The notes beneath the pieces are model-generated. The model had not been told where the DNA came from. It made no database searches and was given only the letters and a program-made list of their open reading frames with translations. This document shows positions 1 to 12,759 of a stretch of DNA of 64,000 bases, piece by piece. Source of the DNA: Monarcha castaneiventris obscurior (lineage: Eukaryota > Chordata > Aves > Passeriformes > Monarchidae); the NCBI GenBank assembly GCA_026261815.1, contig JAMPIT010000687.1, positions 372,001 through 436,000 on the forward strand, in the 5' to 3' direction. A program made the position numbers and the translations under genes. How positions within the stretch are numbered: the first letter of the stretch is position 1; each line of letters opens with the position of its first letter.

Positions 1-3000
1 AGGGCGGACGTGAACGCGGCCGTGGGGATGGGAGAGGTGATCCTGGGCGCCTGCCACCCCGACTGCATCACCACCATCAAGCACTGGATCACCATCATCC
101 GGGCCAGGTTCGAGGAGGTGAGTGCTGCTGGATGAGTTCCAGGCTGATGGGGGTGCCAGGGGTGGCCTCGGAGTGGCGGCTCCCCCTCCAGGTTCCCCCA
201 CGCTGGACGCTCTTCCCGTGTTTCCACCAGGTCCTCACGTGGGCAAAGCAGCACCAGCAGAGGTTGGAGTCAGCGCTCTCCGAGCTGGTGGCCAACGCAG
301 AGCTTCTGGAGGAGCTCCTGGCTTGGATCCAGTGGGCTGAGACCACCCTGATCCAGCGGGACCAGGACCCCACGCCCCAGAATATCGATCAGGTCAAAGC
401 GCTCATCTCCGAGCACCAGGTGAGCCCCGAGCTGAGCTCGGGAGAGGGGCAGGGGGAGGGGGAGGGATGCTGCCCTGGCTCCCTGGGTGCAGGAGGCACT
501 GACTTCCCCTTGGAAATCCCTCCTAAAGCAGAGTGGGACCCAACTGGAGCAAAACCAGCCCAGGGATGAGCTCCAGCCCTGGCAAATCCAAGCCAGCGCT
601 GAGCAGCAGCTCAACCACAACCCCCGGTCACTGGTGCTCGATGCTCACCTCCCTCTGAGCATGTCCCAGGGAGGGCTGGAAGCCAAAAAATGCTGAAATT
701 GCGAAGGGTTTTTTAATCCTTTCTGTGTTTTGGCAGTCCTTCATGGAGGAGATGACACGGAAGCAGCCGGACGTGGACCGGGTGACGAAGACTTACAAAA
801 GAAAAGCTACTGAGCCTCCCCACGGGCCCTTCATCGACAAGTCCCGCAGCAACAGTGCGTCTGCTTTGGGTGCTGGGAGGGCAGGAAATGAAATTCCTAG
901 GCAGCTAATTAGCTCTGATTATCAATTAGCAAGGCATCCTGCGCTAGCAGCCACCAGGAAGGCAGCTAAGATTTGGAGAGGAGGGGAGAATCCGGGTGGC
1001 ATTTCCCAAAATGGGTGTGCTGGGCGTGCTGGTCCCGGGGATGCTTGGGCCTCTCACTCCTCTCTCTCTTTTCAGTTGCTTTGGGATGAAGTTTTGGGGT
1101 CATTTTAGGTGGTTTTTTGAAGAGTCCTCTGAGTTCCTGAGTGCTGGGGGATGCTGAGTGCTGGCTGTCCACCCATCCTCCTTCCCGGGGATGCTGCATC
1201 CCTTGGGACAGCAGCCAGCAAGGCCCTGGGAGGTTTTTCCCTTTTCCAAACAACCAAAACGCCTTTCACTGCTGCTCTTCAGACCTCTGCACCCATGAAC
1301 AGCACCTCCAACAGCTTCCTCTCTCCCTTTTTTCCAGGGAAATCCTTGGGGCAGGCTGCTCCCCCCAGCATGCCCATCATCTCCCAGTCGGAGACGAAGA
1401 ATCCCAGGATAAACCAGCTCTCAGCTCGCTGGCAGCAGGTCTGGCTGCTGGCCCTGGAGAGGCAGAGGAAGCTCAACGATGCCCTGGACAGGCTGGAGGA
1501 GGTAACAGCTCCTGGCTGCTCTGGGCAGGGCGGGAGCTGGGAGTTCATCCCCAGAGAGGTGCAAGGATCAATTTTAAATCAGTGCTGCCCCCAGACAGTT
1601 CCTGCTGCCTTTCCAGAAATGGCCAAATCAAATATTCCTAAAATATTAAGGCTAAGAACCCTTTGGTAATTCAGTAATTAACTGCACATTAACCAACTTT
1701 GTGCCCTCTGTATTTGGTATCTGTAGAGTTAATGACAGCCAGGCCCTGCTTTCCTCCTAGTAATTAGTTTTAAACGATTACTGTCTCTATTTTATCCAAC
1801 CATCTAATGCCATTTTTGTTTTTATTTATGCTTAACAAAGCAGCTATGCCCAGAAGTGAGTGGTTTTTGTTTTGTTTTCTGTTGCTTTTGCTGTAGGTCA
1901 GTTCAGTTCCTTCGTATCCATGTTTTTGCTTTGTTGCTTTTCACCCCGAGAATGTTTAGAGAGAGACCAAAAGAAAAAAAACCCCAAACCGAAACAAACC
2001 CCTTAACAAATTGTTGTTTTACGTTGGTGTGAGCTGCTTGAGCTGGTGGGGGTCCTTTTGGGGTGGGGAGATAACGAAGGGTGTTTAAATTGGAGGGTTT
2101 GAGGCTGGGGGGCTTGTAGAGCTGGAAGATGAGCAAGAAACCTCCTTGGGCAGATAGGGAGAGGGGAGATCCGTGCCCAAAATGCTGCTGGAGGTGGGAA
2201 TTCCTCCCTGGCAGGTGCGTGGGGTGAGGAAGCATCCCCAGAAGGCCGAGTAGAGACGGGGTGTGTGTGTGTGTGTTTGTCTGTGTGCCCGTAGCTGACC
2301 TTCTCCTGCCTGTGTGTCCCCACAGCAGCGTGGGGGACGCTGCATCCCGCGCTCCTGGGATGCACAGCCCCTCTCCACGTGCTGCCCGTCGGCTCTGCTG
2401 TGTGTCCTGTGCTCCTGGGAGTTCACTTTGGGCAGCCCCTCGCTGGGAATTGTTTGGATAAATCCGAATGAACCTTCCCGGGAGGGAGCAGGGAACACCG
2501 GGAGCTCACCCCCAGAGGGAGTTTTGGGGTGGTTTTGTGGGTGCTGCTCCTTCAGGATTTCCCCCTCTGACTCTCCCCGGGGTTTCCCTTCCAGTTGAAG
2601 GAGTTTGCCAACTTCGACTTCGACGTCTGGAGGAAGAAGTACATGCGCTGGATGAACCACAAGAAATCCCGCGTGATGGATTTCTTCCGGCGCATCGACA
2701 AGGACCAGGACGGCAAAATCACCCGGCAGGAGTTCATCGACGGCATCCTGGCTTCCAGTGAGTCCCTGGGAGCGGCCTGGAAAAACAAACCTTGCTGCTC
2801 CTGCAGCCCTGCTCGTGCTTCCCTCATTTCCTTCTCCCTGCAGAATTCCCCACCACGAAGCTGGAGATGACAGCGGTGGCCGATATCTTCGACCGCGACG
2901 GCGACGGCTACATCGACTACTATGAGTTTGTGGCCGCCCTCCATCCCAACAAGGACGCCTACAGACCCACCACTGATGCTGACAAGATCGAGGATGAGGT

Positions 3001-6000
3001 GAAGCACCAAAAAAAAGGGGGTGCTCAGCAGGGTTCAGCCCGCGGGTTGGCAGTGGGGAAGAGAAAAATCAGGTGAAAAGAGGATTTTGGAGCCGAAATT
3101 GTTGGTTGGGAGTGAGCGTGTTTGAGAAGGAGAGGCTGCTCAGGGCTGGTTTGGACTGGGGGAGGCTCCCAAAATCCTGGTTCCTCACCTCTCGTCTTGG
3201 TTGGTGGCAGGTCACCAGGCAAGTGGCCCAGTGCAAGTGTGCCAAGAGGTTCCAAGTGGAGCAGATCGGCGAGAACAAATACCGGGTAAGGCGGAGGGCA
3301 CGGAAAACTCCCCAAATCCCACTCCCCCTTCCCACCCAGCGAGGGGGCATCACCCATGGGGGGTGCCCAGCCTGGCGCAGGGGGGACCCGGGGTGAGGCA
3401 GAGGCCTCATCCCCTTGGCACGGAGGTGGCTGGGATGTGTTTTCCCAGCTCCATCCTCGGCCCCAGGGCGTTCCCTGGGATTGGGAGAACATAAAAGTGT
3501 CCCTGTTCTGGGGCAGCCAGCCCGGGGGCCCCGTGAAACGCCGCATTCACTGCGCCGGAGCCGCCCTTGAAGTTTCCCTCCTGGATGAGTGTACCTTACG
3601 CCTGTGTTTTTCTTAGCTCGCTCCCGAAGAAGGGAGAATAATTTCCTGACAGAATCTCTTTGTAACGAGCTGCTGTTTACGTTTCAAACCCTTTCACCGA
3701 GGTGAAGTGGCGGCAGAATTCCCACTTTCCTGCCCCCGCTGGCTTTGGGGCTGATGCTCCAGCCAGAAGGAGCTGATCCCCAACCCTTCAGAGCTTCTCC
3801 TTCCCCCTCAAAACAGCCCAAACCCCCCAGATTTCTGACTCCTGCAGTTAACAGATTTCATTGTTATTGCACTGTTAATCCCATAAATGTTTTTTTCTTG
3901 TTTTTCTTTCCCTTCCTCTTCCCTCTGGACTTTCCTCCCCTCTCCCCCATTCCCTCTCCCTCCAACCTCTCTCCCTCCATAGTTCTTCCTCGGCAATCAG
4001 GTACAGTTTGCCTCGTGGTGCTGTCTCTCACCTCTGGGATTTTTTTTTAACCACCTGTAGCTCTGTGTGTCGTGGTGCTGCTCTGTCCTGTGGTGCTGTG
4101 GGAGGATGTGATGTGGGAGCGCTGCCCAGCAGAGCCTGGTACAGAGGAGTGCCAACCCCCCCCCCAAAAAAAACCAAACCAAAAACAAAACTAAGATTGG
4201 GCAGAAAAAAAAGGGAGAAAATTCGATGGATTTGGCAAAAGCGGAGAGGTTTTTCTCTCTGGGCTCCTCTCTTGGGTGTACTGGGGGTTTTGAGGTGCTG
4301 GATGGTGGCACTGGGGTGTTCTCCTGAGGGGAGCAGGGGGGTACAACCTGCACCAGGCTCCGGGCGGGTTTGCACCGCGGTCGCCGTGGAATGAGAGCGC
4401 TGAGTAATCCCGTAGGACAACTAAACCCTCATCCTGCTACTCCCACTGAGTAACTCCTCACTGGAGCAAGGCTCCCCTCCCAGAACCTGCATGCAATCCT
4501 GATAGTGCCGTGAGCTGAGATAAGCCCAGCTGCCCCCCGGGGGGCACAGCCCCCTTTGGGACAGGGCTGGAGCACCCCGGGCCCTTCTGGTGTCCCCAGT
4601 GCCCCTGCCCGGATTAAAACCAGCGTCTTTTTCACGTGCAGTGATGGTGGCCACCCAAAAAGGTGCCCCAAAAGGTGCCCAAAGTGAAACACGCTTGGAT
4701 GTTGGAAGTGGATGAGAGCTCTGGTTTTAGTTTAGGCAGTGATGATAGAAATGTTTTCAGCAAAAAATGAGAAATTGACTCGTCCCTGGTGGGGTTGGGT
4801 CTTGAAGGACACCTCATGTAGAGCCTGGGGAGGGGGAAGGAGCTGCCCTGCTCCTTTCCTTGCTCCCTTCCCTGCTCTTCAGCTGAGCCCAGGGCAGCTT
4901 GGTGGGACCTCTGATCAGGGAGACCCACCAAAGGTCCAGGTCCCATTTCCCTGCGGGTCAGAGATGTCACCTCCTGCCCTGACCCATCCCACTCATTGTG
5001 CACTCTCTGTTTTCATCGAATCTCTTATTTTTGCCTCTCCACCCGTGGAAAATGTTCCTGTTTGGGGTTTTTTTCCCCCCTTTTTTTGATCATTCTGGAG
5101 AGGATCTCACTTCCAAAAGCTGCCTGTGCTGTCTTCTCATCCCAGGAGATTTAGGGGAGCTTTTATGAACTTTTATCAGCTTTTGATCTGGGGTGCACTT
5201 CCTTGGGTATCGCAGGCATCTCAAACCACTAATGAACATCGCAGTCACTAATCACCCACCACTGCTGGGGATTCCTGCCTGGATTCCCATCACTCTGCAC
5301 TCACCCAAACATGCTCACCAGGCAATTGCTGCACCAGGGGCTTCGGGGCTGCTGGGGTCAAGTCTGAGGCTCAGGGGAACCCCTGGATTTCAGACTTGGT
5401 GGTGATCAGAGGTGCCTCTCTCGGCTTGAACTGCTGAACCCGCCGGCTCTTTCCCACGTGGGCTGCACCAGGAGAGTCAGGGCATTGCCAGCCTCTCTTT
5501 CCTTCACAAATAAAGAGAAAAAAAGCTACAATTCTGGCTGAGAAAACGCATCCAACCCCCAAATTCTACAATCTGCCTTTGTTGCTCTGAGAAAAAAACC
5601 CTTTAAAATCAAAGGATTCGGGTTGGTTGTAGCATCTTCAAACCAGGGCAGGAAAATTCCCCATCAATTGGCGTTACCCCGCTCTTATCCCAGAAGAACC
5701 TGCCCGGAGAAACCTTAGAACCATGAGACAGGTGGATGAAAGCCTTTGGTGCAGCCTGGTGAGGGAAGGAGCTGCGTTCCTTCCCCCTCTGGCTGTTCCA
5801 CCTCTCCCTGACCTCTTCCTTGGCCCCACAGTTCGGCGATTCCCAGCAGCTGCGGCTGGTCCGTATCCTGCGGAGCACGGTCATGGTCCGCGTGGGCGGA
5901 GGATGGATGGCCCTGGACGAGTTTCTAGTCAAGAATGACCCGTGCAGAGGTAAGGCTTGGTGGAATCGGTGTCTTCCCACCCTCTGAGGGGGGTTGGGAT

Positions 6001-9000
6001 GCTGTGGCTGAGGTGGCCAGCGTGGCTCGTTGTCCAAACGGGCAGGAGCTGGAGAAAACAGAATCCAAAGCGAACCAGGAACTCGGAACCGCCGGATCTG
6101 GTGATGGTGCAGCAGAGCTGGCAGTGTTCATCCGGGTGTGGAAGGAGGAGAGGAGGGAAGGGTTGTGTTTTCCTTGGTTTTGAGGCCCCAGCAAGCGGAG
6201 TCCTGGCTTCCCTCGGGTGTTTGTGTGGCTCTGGGGGTGATGGAGTGAGGTTTAGTGGAGGTGACCTGAAGGAATTCCCAAGGTTCAAAAGCAGGAGGTG
6301 GTAAAATCCCAGTCTGGACATGCTGGGGAGATGCTCCAGCCCAGGATCCGTGAACCTGTGGTGCTGCTCCATGGGGCACTGATGGTCCAGGCTCATCCTG
6401 CTGGACAAGGAGACATTTCCCCTGTGGCTTTGAGCCTCTCTCTGCTGTGTTTTTAATCCCAAGTTTTCTCAGTTCCTTTCTTGTCTTCAGAGCAGCAGCA
6501 AAAGGAACCAATTGGGAAACACTGAGCTGGGCAGGACCCTGCACCTTAAATACCTCTTTTGATGGTGCTGGGTCTTTCTTGCAGTGCCTTAAAATGAACT
6601 TTTCCCCCTCATTTTTGCCTTTAATCCTGGGCTTTTAGGGAAGAACCACCTTGATCTTGGGTTTTTAGGGAGGAACCACCTTGATCTTGAGTTTTTAGGG
6701 AGGAACCACCTGGATCTTGAGTTTTTAGGGAGGAACCACCTGGATCTTGAGTTTTTAGAGAGGAACCACCTTGATCTTGAGTTATTAGGGAGGAACCACT
6801 TTGATCCTGGGTTTTTAGGGAGGAACCACCTTGGTTCTGGGTTTTTAGGGAGGAACCACCTTGATTCTGGGTTTTTAGGGAGGAACCACCTTGGGTCTGG
6901 GTTTTTAGGGAGGAACCACCTTGATCCTGGACTTTTAGGGCCGTGCTTGGTGAGACACATTTGGAAGGGGTAGCTGGGATAACACAGACCAGGGTCACAC
7001 CCTGTGAGCGTGGAGACGTGGGGTCACCTCCTTCCCAAAACCTCGAGGTTCGACCTCTCCAAGCCACCGGGCACCAGCCAAGAGCCACAAGCAGGGCACA
7101 GAGCAGGATTAGCCAGGGGCTGGCCAGGACTGGAGCGCCTTTTGGAGAGTGCTCCACGTTTCCCCTGGGGTCTCTCCGGGGTGTTAATTGCTTCGGGTGT
7201 GTCTTGTTCAAGCTGCTGCGTTCCGTGCTCCGGCTGCCCGACGGCTGTTGCTGAAAGCAGCATGATTTACTCCGGGGAGCCCAGGAGGCTTTTCCTGCTC
7301 CTCCTCCGCCCTTCAGGCTTTGCTGACGTCGAGGTTGTTTCTATCCCTCGCTTTCCTTGGTGTGGTGCTTCCCTCCTGGCCGTTGCTTTCTTGGCTTTCT
7401 GCTCCGGAATCCCTCCGGTGTCCCGTAAGGCTCAGTGCATGCCCTCGCTCTCTGTTCCAACACCCCTGAGCATGAAACACTCTGGATGAAGCCCACAGAC
7501 CTTCTCCCTGCTCGGTTGCCCCTTGCTTGTGGAAGGGAGGCCCTTCCAGCTCTTTGAGGCGTTTGGATGAAAGTTTTGACAAGTTGGTTTTTAACGGCTG
7601 GCTGGAGAAGCTGGGAAGTTGGTTTTCCCTCCTTTCTCCCCAAAAACGCAGGAAGAGCTGCCCAGAGCTGAGAGAGAGCAGAATCTCTCTGAGGTTCTGA
7701 AGAATCTCAGCCTTTCCAAGCTGCTTTTTGCTGTTTTTTAAGCCACGTTGAAGGCGGCGTTGGCCGCTGTCGTGACGTGGTGAGTGTCAAGGCCATCACA
7801 CGAGAGAGGAACAGAGCATCCACTGTGAATTCTGGCCTGGGGGCAGCTTTTCATCAGCCGGTTTCTCAAAGAGCTGATCCGTGGCAGGAGGTGGTTTTAA
7901 GGCAGAGCAGGAGAACCAGGGCTGCAGGAGAGCCAGGGCTGCCCTCAGAGATGGGCGTGGGGAGGTGCCCGAGGAAGCTGCTCCCAGCCCTGGAGCCTCC
8001 TGATCCCCGGTGAGGACCTGATCCCTCCAAACCTGAGTTCTCCTCTCCTTTCTCCCCTTCCAGCACGAGGACGGACCAACCTGGAGCTGCGGGAGAAGTT
8101 CATCCTGCCGGAAGGGGCCTCGCAGGGAATGACCCCGTTCCGCTCGCGGGGCCGGAGATCCAAACCCTCCTCCCGAGCAGCCTCCCCAACACGATCCAGC
8201 TCCAGTGCCAGCCAGAGCAACCACAGCTGCGCCTCCATGCCGTCCTCTCCGGCCACTCCGGCCAGCGGGGCCAAGGTGGGGCTCAGGGGTGAAGCTCCCC
8301 CTTCCCTTTAGAGACTCCCAAAACCCAGATGAGGAGCTGCAGGAGGTGTTGGGAGGAGGAAGGTTGGGGCTTGGGGGCTTGGTGAGGGTTCTAGAAGTGT
8401 CCAGGTGGGCTGGGGGTGGGATGCTGCAGGACAGGTTTGGTTTCCAGGCCAGCCTTGGATCCCTGTGGCTCCTCAAGGAGGGTCCCCAGCGCTCGCCGTG
8501 TGGCCGGAGGCTCCTGGTGCCCAAGGCAGGGCTGTGGTGTCAGGAGGAAGCCACCACCCCTCATCTCTCCTTCCCCACCCCATCATTATTCCACCACCCG
8601 CTGGGTTTTTCCCCCTTTATTTTAATTTATGTCATCCCTGTTTGGTTCTCGCTCCATTTTAGTGCCGTTTCCCTGCCCCATTTTCCAGATACTTCCCCCA
8701 TTTCTCTTTTTTTTTTTTTTTTAAATTTTTTTTTTTTTTTGTTACCACTCATTCCACCTCTCCCCCCCCACTCCCCTTCTCCTTGGCTTTTCCATTTCGC
8801 AGACTCCACACCACTTCTCTCGATGTTATGACAAACCCTGGTTGATAAACAGTAAAGCGAGCACCCCCCTGAGGGGATTCGATTATTCCGACTTCCAGCT
8901 CCCGAGCGCCGAGGTAGAGTATGGTCTGCCAGCCCCAAGGAGCTGCTGGCAGCCCGGAGTGCCCCTGGCACGGAGTCACCCCACTCCCCTGCCTGCTCCT

Positions 9001-12000
9001 AACGCTTTCCTCATGGTAGAGCAGCGCTTGTAGCACCGCTAACGCTCCGACTGTTGGCGTTTTTCATGGGTCTCCAACTCCGGGTTAAAAACACAAATTA
9101 TCGGCTTCGGAGCGAAGCGCAACGCTTTCAATTCACCTGCACCTGCTTCCAAACCACGTTAATCCTCTCACTCTTTGAGAAATGTGTTCATTTCCCCCCG
9201 AGCTTTGTTGGAAAAGGGGCAGCGTTTGGCTTCCCGAAATTGAAATCCAGCAGCCGAGTGGAGACTTGAAAATCAGCTACAGCGCATGCGCCGTAACCAC
9301 GCCGCCTCCGTTCCACGGAGAGCTTGTGTTTATTATCCCCCGTGTTGAAGCACGTCTGGTGTGTCCAGCCACCGCCTCGATGCTCGCAGGAGGACGAATT
9401 TGGGCTGAGATTTTGGTTTTCTAAGGTTTTCAGCCTCCTTTTCCTGCCCTTGCGAGGGGGGTGGTGAGAAGCGCCGGGTAGATCCCGGTGGTTCCCTGCG
9501 CTGGTGAGGTAACTGTGTCTCACTCAGCAGTGCTTCCATGTGGAAAAGGGATTCATTTGATTCATCAGGAGGTCAGGAGCGCTTCCCCTAATTGCCCTAA
9601 ATTGATGCTTGCTGCCTATTTGAAAATAGGATCAAGGATGAGAATCGAAATCTCTGATGATGACAGCGGTGCCTCGAAAATCGCGCGTTAATGGATTTTG
9701 ATTCCCTCAGCTCCCCCCTCTCTCCCCCTGCAGCTCCAGTTTCATCACATTCCCACACTTCTGAGGTTCCCAAAAATCCACAAAATTGCAGGGGATGGAG
9801 GAAAACCCCTCCAGCTGTCGCTTTAAAGCTCTCTGGGATCTGTGTCCACCTATCCAGGGATGCAGCACCCCCAAAAAAACCCCCGGGGCTGGGGGGACAC
9901 CGCAGGCGTTCACTTTCCTGCAGCGCTGCCCCAAACCCAGAGCTTTGGGTGGTGATCAGAAACTGGAGCTGCCTTTTCCAGCTGGATCCAGGTGCCCTCG
10001 CCCTGCTGGCACCTTCCCCTCGGCGGGAGCAGAGTTGCCTGTTGTGCTGCTTCACCCCGCACCAGCTGCACGTCCCACATCTCAAAGGTTGGGGAAAAAG
10101 CGCCGTTTCGGGGTGCAGCCAGAGCTGACCCCCTGTGTTTTGTGTCCCTGCCCGTCCCTTTCCCAATCTGGCTGCCTTTGGGCCCTGGGAGTGATGTGGA
10201 TACACCCCTCCACCTCTCCCCACAATGGGTTGTGCTGCTCAAGATCCCAAACGGATTTGACCTTCTAAAATGCTCCTGAGCTGCTTCGATGCTGAAATCC
10301 CTCTTTTTTCCATATTTCACATTCCCTCTGTGGAGGTTTCAAGCCCAGCTGATGCTGTCTCCCAACAGCTTTGCTTGGATTTTTTTCTTTTCCCCAGCAA
10401 ATTCCCCTCCATCAGCCCGCAGCGCACAAACCCCCATTTCCCTCCAAATCTTCAGGATTTGGGTTTTTCCCCTTCTTTTATGAGCTGCTGCTGAAACGGC
10501 AGCTTGTGCCCTCCCCGGCCATTGAGATGGGGGTTCCTTAAAAGCCCGAATTCTTGCTGAGGATCTGATCTGGGGTGTGCCTTCGGCCCATGGCAGTGCA
10601 GGTGATGGCTAAAGGGTGTCCCCTGTGTTCTTCCTCCCCCAAGGTGACCCCCTCGGCGGGCAGCAAGCTGAAGCGCCCCACCTTCCACTCCAGCCGCACC
10701 TCCCTGGCTGGGGACACCAGTAACAGCTCCTCGCCGGTGTCCACAGGTGCCAAAGCTGCTCGGGCAGGTGAGTCTGGGGAAAAGATGGGAGAAAAAAAAC
10801 CAACTCCTCCGCGGCGCTGTCGCCGCTTAAACCGGCGGAGAAAATATTTTGGGGGGAGGGCTGAAAATATTTTGGGGGCTGGGCTGAAGGTATTTTGGGG
10901 GATGGGCTGAAAGTATTTGGGGGGTGGGCTGAAAATATTTTGTGGGGAGGGCTGAAAATATTTTGGGGGGAGGAGATGCTGGCACAGCTCTGCGCTCCAA
11001 GGAACCGCGGAAATCCGAGGAGGAACCAACCCTGCTGTTGGACCTCCTCTCTCAGCAGTGCTGGTGTGGAAGCAGCCAGGGTGGGTGTTGGGTTCTGGAG
11101 TGTAGGGTTTTGGATGGTCGGGACAAACGGGAGACAGAAGATCTCTGGTGCTGGTCTTAGAGCATGAGATTTATTGATGAGGGTGTGGGTGTAAAGGGGA
11201 CCTGCTAGGAGCTGCCAGACGCAGCTCGAAGCAGGGCAGAGAAGCAGTGAAGAGGTGCAGGGGTGCAGAAGTGGTGTAGGAAGAAAAGGGGCAAAGGCAA
11301 AAGCAAGAGAGTAGGAGAGTGAAAGCAAGAGAGCAGGGGCAAGAGGGCAAGAGAGCAAGGCAAGAGAACGAGTTCCCGTTTGCAGCACAATAAATCATCT
11401 TTTGTGCTGAATATTCTAATTTCCATTAACCAATCTAGAACAAGCTACAAATCTTACAACATTTACATACAGCCTATAGGAATCATTGTATTACCATATG
11501 GGGTTACATTTTAAACTCTAAAAACTCCATTTTGGACCCTCTGCCAGGCTGGCAGGGTCTGCTCTGACCCTTGGACCTTTCTGCAAGCAGAGGGCATTGT
11601 TTAATCAAAGGGGGGTTTATTTTCAGCCGGCCACACCATTGTTTTCCAGTTGTTCAGTAACTGGAGTTGGGTAACTCAAGGTTTGTCTTCATTTCAATCT
11701 CGCTTATAGTTTTCATATTGTGCCGGTTTTGGCCAAAAATCTATCAATATATCCTCTGGGAGAAAGTCAGGTCACAACCACCCTTCCCCCCCACCAGGTT
11801 CGGGGAAAAAAAGAATTCCTCGAAGGAAAGTGAGGAAAGTGAAGGAGATAAAAACCTATTTATTAACAAACACACCGGAAAAGGATAATAATGCTAAATA
11901 GTAAAACCCCTCACTATAACGAGAAAACCTGGGAAGAAATTGGAGTCCTCTTGTAGGTGTGGTCCCTCCTTCTCGGAGCTGCCGTGGGGGGTGGCCTTAG

Positions 12001-12759
12001 GCCCCCTCCGGGCCTGAAGAAAAGTTCTCCTGATGTGTTCTGATGTTGTTGAAACAGCCCAGAAGAGGGAAAAAAAAAAAAACAAACCAAAAAAAACCCC
12101 ACCAAAGTCCTAGGAAACACGCCGGAGAAAAAGGGAAGAAAAAAAAACCCAAAAAAAAACTGGCTGAAGAGACAGGCAGGGTGCTCTCTCCCTATGCAAC
12201 CACCACTGGAGAACACAGAGGGGTCCCTATCTCCGTGTCCTTGGGAACTTGCTTTGAAAAGTTCATTTTTTTTTTTTCCTCCCCTCTTAAGCTCAGTTTA
12301 AAGGCACAAAACGAATTTTCTGGCATAGAGCCGTGATAGGGGATATACACATCATATACACACACCTATTCTCAGCATCTTTAGCCAGGCAGTCACATTT
12401 AGGAATCCGTTCTCCCGCAGTGGGGACGGGGGATTTATTTCGCTGTTGGTTTGGGGTTGAGAGGAGGATGAAACCCTCACGGCTGCTCTGTGCCTGTCCT
12501 TGCAGACCCCAAAAAAGCAGCCAGCCGTCCCACGAGCCGGGCTGGGAGCCGCACGGGGAGCAGGGCCAGCAGCAGGAGGGGCAGCGACGCCTCCGACTTC
12601 GACCTGCTGGAGACGCAGTCGGCTTGCTCGGACACCTCGGAGAGCAGCGTGCCCGGAGGGCAGAGCTCGCGCCGCGCCGGGGCCAAGCCCTCCAAAATCC
12701 CCACCATGTCCAAGAAAACGCCCGCTGCCACCCCGAAAACTCCAGGCCCTAAAAGATAA
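1..12759 (+). CDS. MACF1: MACF1, 3' portion (12 coding exons; 5' part lies outside the window)
   Basis: Microtubule-actin crosslinking factor 1 is a giant spectraplakin joining actin filaments to microtubules. Coding exons: 1-117, 231-419, 737-854, 1338-1501, 2595-2757, 2844-2998, 3211-3285, 3983-4000, 5832-5949, 8064-8275, 10644-10767 and 12506-12759 (stop TAA 12757-12759). All have GT-AG borders and join in phase to 568 codons. In order: the end of the spectrin-repeat rod (residues 1-195); EF-hand 1 with loop [14 protein letters not shown]-hand 2 with loop [12 protein letters not shown]; the GAR (GAS2-related) microtubule-binding domain over exons 7-10, with CKCAKRF and MVRVGGGW; then a Ser/Arg-rich tail with GSR repeats and the SKIP tetrapeptide, which fits the EB1-binding SxIP motif. 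The protein ends TPGPKR. The paralogue DST is the alternative; the tail and the BMP8-PPIE-PABPC4-HEYL neighbourhood favour MACF1. The gene enters the window already in frame. Confidence 0.96.
1670..2030. other. AT-rich block within the GC-rich MACF1 intron 4
   Basis: The intron between exons ending 1501 and starting 2595 contains a block markedly richer in A and T than its surroundings. It has several TAATTA-type words (for example near 1665-1685 and 1760) and a T-rich stretch near 1860-1895. No open frame or repeat family is recognised. It could be an old transposon remnant or a conserved noncoding element; the sequence alone does not decide. Confidence 0.3.
3983..4000 (+). CDS. MACF1: MACF1 18-nt microexon in the GAR domain
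   Basis: This exon encodes FFLGNQ, six residues between ENKYR (exon ending 3285) and FGDSQQ (exon starting 5832). It has an AG acceptor at 3981-3982, a GTACAG donor at 4001, and phase 0 on both sides. The roughly 90 bases before it (3888-3980) are nearly all pyrimidine. Skipping would remove exactly six residues from the GAR domain without shifting the frame. The peptide joins smoothly into the family sequence as I know it, so constitutive inclusion is likely; regulated inclusion is inference. Confidence 0.85.
6624..6941. repeat. 30-bp minisatellite in a MACF1 intron, about 10 copies
   Basis: Ten head-to-tail copies of a 30-base unit built on GTTTTTAGGGAGGAACCACC, at an exact 30-base spacing between 6641 and 6911. 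Copies differ by a few substitutions in the TTGATCTTGA part. Because 30 is a multiple of three, the reverse strand stays open as an artefactual repeat ORF. Confidence 0.93.
8803..8913 (+). CDS. MACF1: Candidate in-frame cassette exon of MACF1 (37 codons)
   Basis: This lies in the intron between exons 8064-8275 and 10644-10767. It has a CAG acceptor behind a pyrimidine tract of about 100 bases with two long T runs, 37 open codons (beginning [13 protein letters not shown], ending FQLPSAE), and GTAGAG as a weak donor at 8914. The neighbouring exons meet at phase 0, and so do both edges of this segment, so inclusion keeps the frame. Codon use looks protein-like ([11 protein letters not shown]) rather than repeat-derived. 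Reading past the donor stays open to a TGA-free end at TAG 9031-9033, which would instead give an alternative C-terminus. I do not recall a matching annotated exon with certainty. Confidence 0.5.
10841..10975. repeat. About 24-bp G-rich minisatellite in the last MACF1 intron
   Basis: Six imperfect copies of a unit like GGGCTGAAAATATTTTGGGG follow each other just downstream of the exon ending 10767. The G runs of four to six in each copy on the transcribed-sense strand could form G-quadruplexes in the pre-mRNA (inference). Confidence 0.8.
11092..12370 (+). mobile_element. LTR-like retroelement remnants (probably two solo-LTR pieces) in the last MACF1 intron
   Basis: About 1.2 kb of AT-richer, non-tandem sequence of a different texture from the surrounding intron. 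The first part (about 11092-11715) contains an AATAAA at 11389. The second begins near 11719 with TGTGCCGGTTTTGGCC, a TG start typical of avian ERV LTRs, and runs to about 12370, with A-rich stretches at 12070-12160. No gag, pol or env reading frame is present, so these look like solo LTRs or fragments. Class assignment and exact ends need a repeat library; my confidence rests on overall character and the TG start. Confidence 0.5.

Noticed and set aside
1..12759. DST (dystonin) as the identity of the spectraplakin
   Set aside because: The C-terminal SKIPTMSKK...TPGPKR and the gene neighbourhood match MACF1 as I know it.
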